From the NCBI RefSeq assembly GCF_016861655.1, contig NZ_BOLN01000005.1, positions 184,435 through 248,434 of the forward strand: a DNA stretch of 64,000 nucleotides, written 5' to 3'. This DNA is from Levilactobacillus lanxiensis. GTDB lineage: Bacteria > Bacillota > Bacilli > Lactobacillales > Lactobacillaceae. The translations under genes were made by a program, and so were the position numbers. Below, one piece after another: positions 62,896 through 64,000 of the stretch (positions within the stretch are counted from its first letter, which is position 1; every line of letters starts with the position of its first letter). The notes beneath the pieces were generated by a model. The model saw nothing but the letters and a program-made list of their open reading frames with translations. It was not told where the DNA came from and searched no databases.

Positions 62896-62969
62896 CGGTC
62901 CGTACGAGACTCGAACTCGTGATCTCCTCCGTGACAGGGAGGCGTCCTAACCAACTAGACCAACGAACC
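62896..62969 (-). tRNA. tRNA-Asp (GTC), copy 1
   Basis: Same sequence as the copy at 62250-62323; anticodon loop CTGTCAC. Confidence 0.97.
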
Positions 62970-62971
62970 AA

Positions 62972-63045
<74 letters not shown>

Positions 63046-63061
63046 ATAATGTTAAGGTAAA

Positions 63062-63151
63062 AGGAGGATGAGAGATTCGAACTCTCGCGTGATTTTACTC
63101 ACCTGACGGTTTTCAAGACCGTTCCCTTCAGCCAGACTTGGGTAATCCTCC
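63062..63151 (-). tRNA. tRNA-Ser (TGA)
   Basis: Acceptor GGAGGAT/ATCCTCC, anticodon loop CTTGAAA, long variable arm. The base after the acceptor stem is T rather than the usual G73. Confidence 0.94.
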
Positions 63152-63184
63152 ATAATGAAACACCATACAAGTGCCCTCTGGTGA

Positions 63185-63258
63185 TGGACCTTGTAGGACT
63201 CGAACCTACGACCGAACGGTTATGAGCCGTTTGCTCTAACCAACTGAGCTAAAGGTCC
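63185..63258 (-). tRNA. tRNA-Ile2 (CAT, lysidine type)
   Basis: Anticodon CAT but the acceptor GGACCTT/AAGGTCC and body match Bacillus tRNA-Ile2, whose C34 is turned into lysidine by TilS to read AUA. Distinct from the elongator Met next to it. The identity is from memory of the homologue and is inference. Confidence 0.85.
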
Positions 63259-63272
63259 AGTTCAAGTCTTAA

Positions 63273-63346
63273 TCGCGGCGGGGGGGATCGAACCCTCGAC
63301 CTCTCGGGTATGAACCGAACGCTCTAGCCAGCTGAGCTACACCGCG
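63273..63346 (-). tRNA. tRNA-Met (CAT), elongator
   Basis: Anticodon loop TTCATAC, acceptor CGCGGTG/CGCCGCG, body like Bacillus elongator tRNA-Met. Substrate of TmcAL encoded at 451-1599. Confidence 0.9.
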
Positions 63347-63374
63347 AAGTGTTAAATAAAATATATTTATTTAA

Positions 63375-63448
63375 TCGGGAAGACAGGATTCGAACCTGCG
63401 ACCCCCTGGTCCCAAACCAGGTGCTCTACCAAGCTGAGCTACTTCCCG
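63375..63448 (-). tRNA. tRNA-Pro (TGG)
   Basis: Acceptor CGGGAAG/CTTCCCG, anticodon loop TTTGGGA. Confidence 0.96.
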
Positions 63449-63454
63449 TTAAAA

Positions 63455-63528
63455 TGCACCCAGTAGGAGTCGAACCTACAACCTTCTGATTCGTAGTCAG
63501 ACACTCTATCCAGTTGCGCTATGGGTGC
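63455..63528 (-). tRNA. tRNA-Arg (ACG)
   Basis: Acceptor GCACCCA/TGGGTGC, anticodon loop CTACGAA; A34 is expected to become inosine. Confidence 0.96.
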
Positions 63529-63567
63529 AAAATATCTAATTGTGATGCTTAATACCTTTCGGTATTA

Positions 63568-63639
63568 AGCGGAAGACGGGATTCGAACCCGCGACCCCCA
63601 CCATGGCAAGGTGATGTTCTACCACTGAACTACTTCCGC
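63568..63639 (-). tRNA. tRNA-Gly (GCC)
   Basis: Acceptor GCGGAAG/CTTCCGC with T73, anticodon loop TTGCCAT. Confidence 0.96.
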
Positions 63640-63647
63640 AAAATTAA

Positions 63648-63720
63648 TGCCGACTAGAAGATTCGAACTTCCGACCCCCTGTTTACAAGACAGGTGCTCT
63701 ACCAACTGAGCTAAGTCGGC
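63648..63720 (-). tRNA. tRNA-Thr (TGT)
   Basis: Acceptor GCCGACT/AGTCGGC, anticodon loop CTTGTAA. Ligand type sensed by the thrS T-box. Confidence 0.96.
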
Positions 63721-63768
63721 ATAGTCAGTATCATTGTGTATCTAATTTACTCACCGCCCGAAGGCGAA

Positions 63769-63841
63769 TGAGCCGTGACAGGCTCGAACTGTCGACCCTC
63801 TGATTAAAAGTCAGATGCTCTACCAACTGAGCTAACGGCTC
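63769..63841 (-). tRNA. tRNA-Lys (TTT)
   Basis: Acceptor GAGCCGT/ACGGCTC, anticodon loop CTTTTAA. Confidence 0.97.
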
Positions 63842-63846
63842 ATATA

Positions 63847-63919
63847 TGGAGGATACAGGGCTCGAACCTGTGACCCTCTGCTTGTAAGGCAGACGCTCTC
63901 CCAACTGAGCTAATCCTCC
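63847..63919 (-). tRNA. tRNA-Val (TAC)
   Basis: Acceptor GGAGGAT/ATCCTCC, anticodon loop CTTACAA. First tRNA after the 5S gene, as usual in lactobacillar rrn operons. Confidence 0.97.
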
Positions 63920-63924
63920 AAATT

Positions 63925-64000
63925 CGCGTAGCAACGTCCTATCCTCGCAGGGGGCGATCCCCCAACTACTATCGGCGTGCTGAAGCTTAACTTCCGTGTT
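63925..64000 (-). rRNA. rrf: 5S rRNA, 3' part
   Basis: The minus strand contains the conserved AACACGGAAGTTAAGCTTC segment and the helix IV region TAGTTGGGGGATCGCCCCCTG, then GAGGATAGGACGTTGC. The 5' part, 23S and 16S lie beyond the right edge. The exact 3' end is approximate. Confidence 0.92.

Overview
The window is a 64 kb chromosomal segment of a Gram-positive lactic acid bacterium of the Lactobacillaceae. Gene order, the MecA, Spx, PepV and SftA genes, T-box leaders on aminoacyl-tRNA synthetase genes and the meso-DAP acetylase lysine pathway all point there. The GC content, by eye a little above 50 %, is high for the family and would suit a Levilactobacillus-like species; that genus call is inference. 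Nearly all genes are on the minus strand, and no prophage, transposase or CRISPR array was seen.

Layout. 1-6.0 kb: yceD (partial), tmcAL, and the yqeG-yqeH-yhbY-nadD-yqeK-rsfS-methyltransferase ribosome/NAD cluster. 6.1-7.5 kb: infC-rpmI-rplT with an L20-type leader. 7.6-18.6 kb: an MFS exporter, T-box-controlled thrS, and the replication/repair operon polA-mutM-coaE-nrdR-dnaB-dnaI. 19.3-31.3 kb: Bax-inhibitor-like protein, pnuC, murC, sftA, ytpR, a thioredoxin, usp, pepV and nnrD. 31.7-43.9 kb: a degenerate RsuA-like protein, a YtgP/MurJ-type flippase, a membrane-tethered flavodoxin-like protein, an ABC exporter with an RHH regulator, T-box leuS, a PAP2 phosphatase, mnmM and a MazG-like protein. 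44.0-46.7 kb: an exopolysaccharide operon (degenerate EAL protein, small membrane partner, frameshifted family 2 glycosyltransferase). 47.2-57.8 kb: the complete lysine/DAP pathway as two divergent units, lysA-dapH-deacetylase-dapA-dapB-patA-asd behind a lysine riboswitch and lysC-dapF without one. 57.9-62.1 kb: mecA, spx, a metallo-hydrolase, an ABM-domain protein and a DUF2075 NTPase. 62.2-64.0 kb: an 18-tRNA array trailing the 3' end of a 5S rRNA gene, the tail of an rrn operon.

The outstanding feature is a family of at least eleven intergenic elements of about 180-300 bp between 18.8 and 50.1 kb. Each folds as a closing stem (P1) enclosing three hairpins (P2-P4), a cloverleaf. Stem sequences differ from copy to copy but pairing is kept by paired changes on both arms, while P3/P4 signature bases stay fixed. 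Three interior types (A, B and a diverged D) exist; types A and B share the same asymmetric inverted termini ending near TTAA. This looks like a mobile, structure-conserving element family (MITE- or BOX-like) whose product or target is probably a folded RNA. I know of no named family matching it, but I could not search databases.
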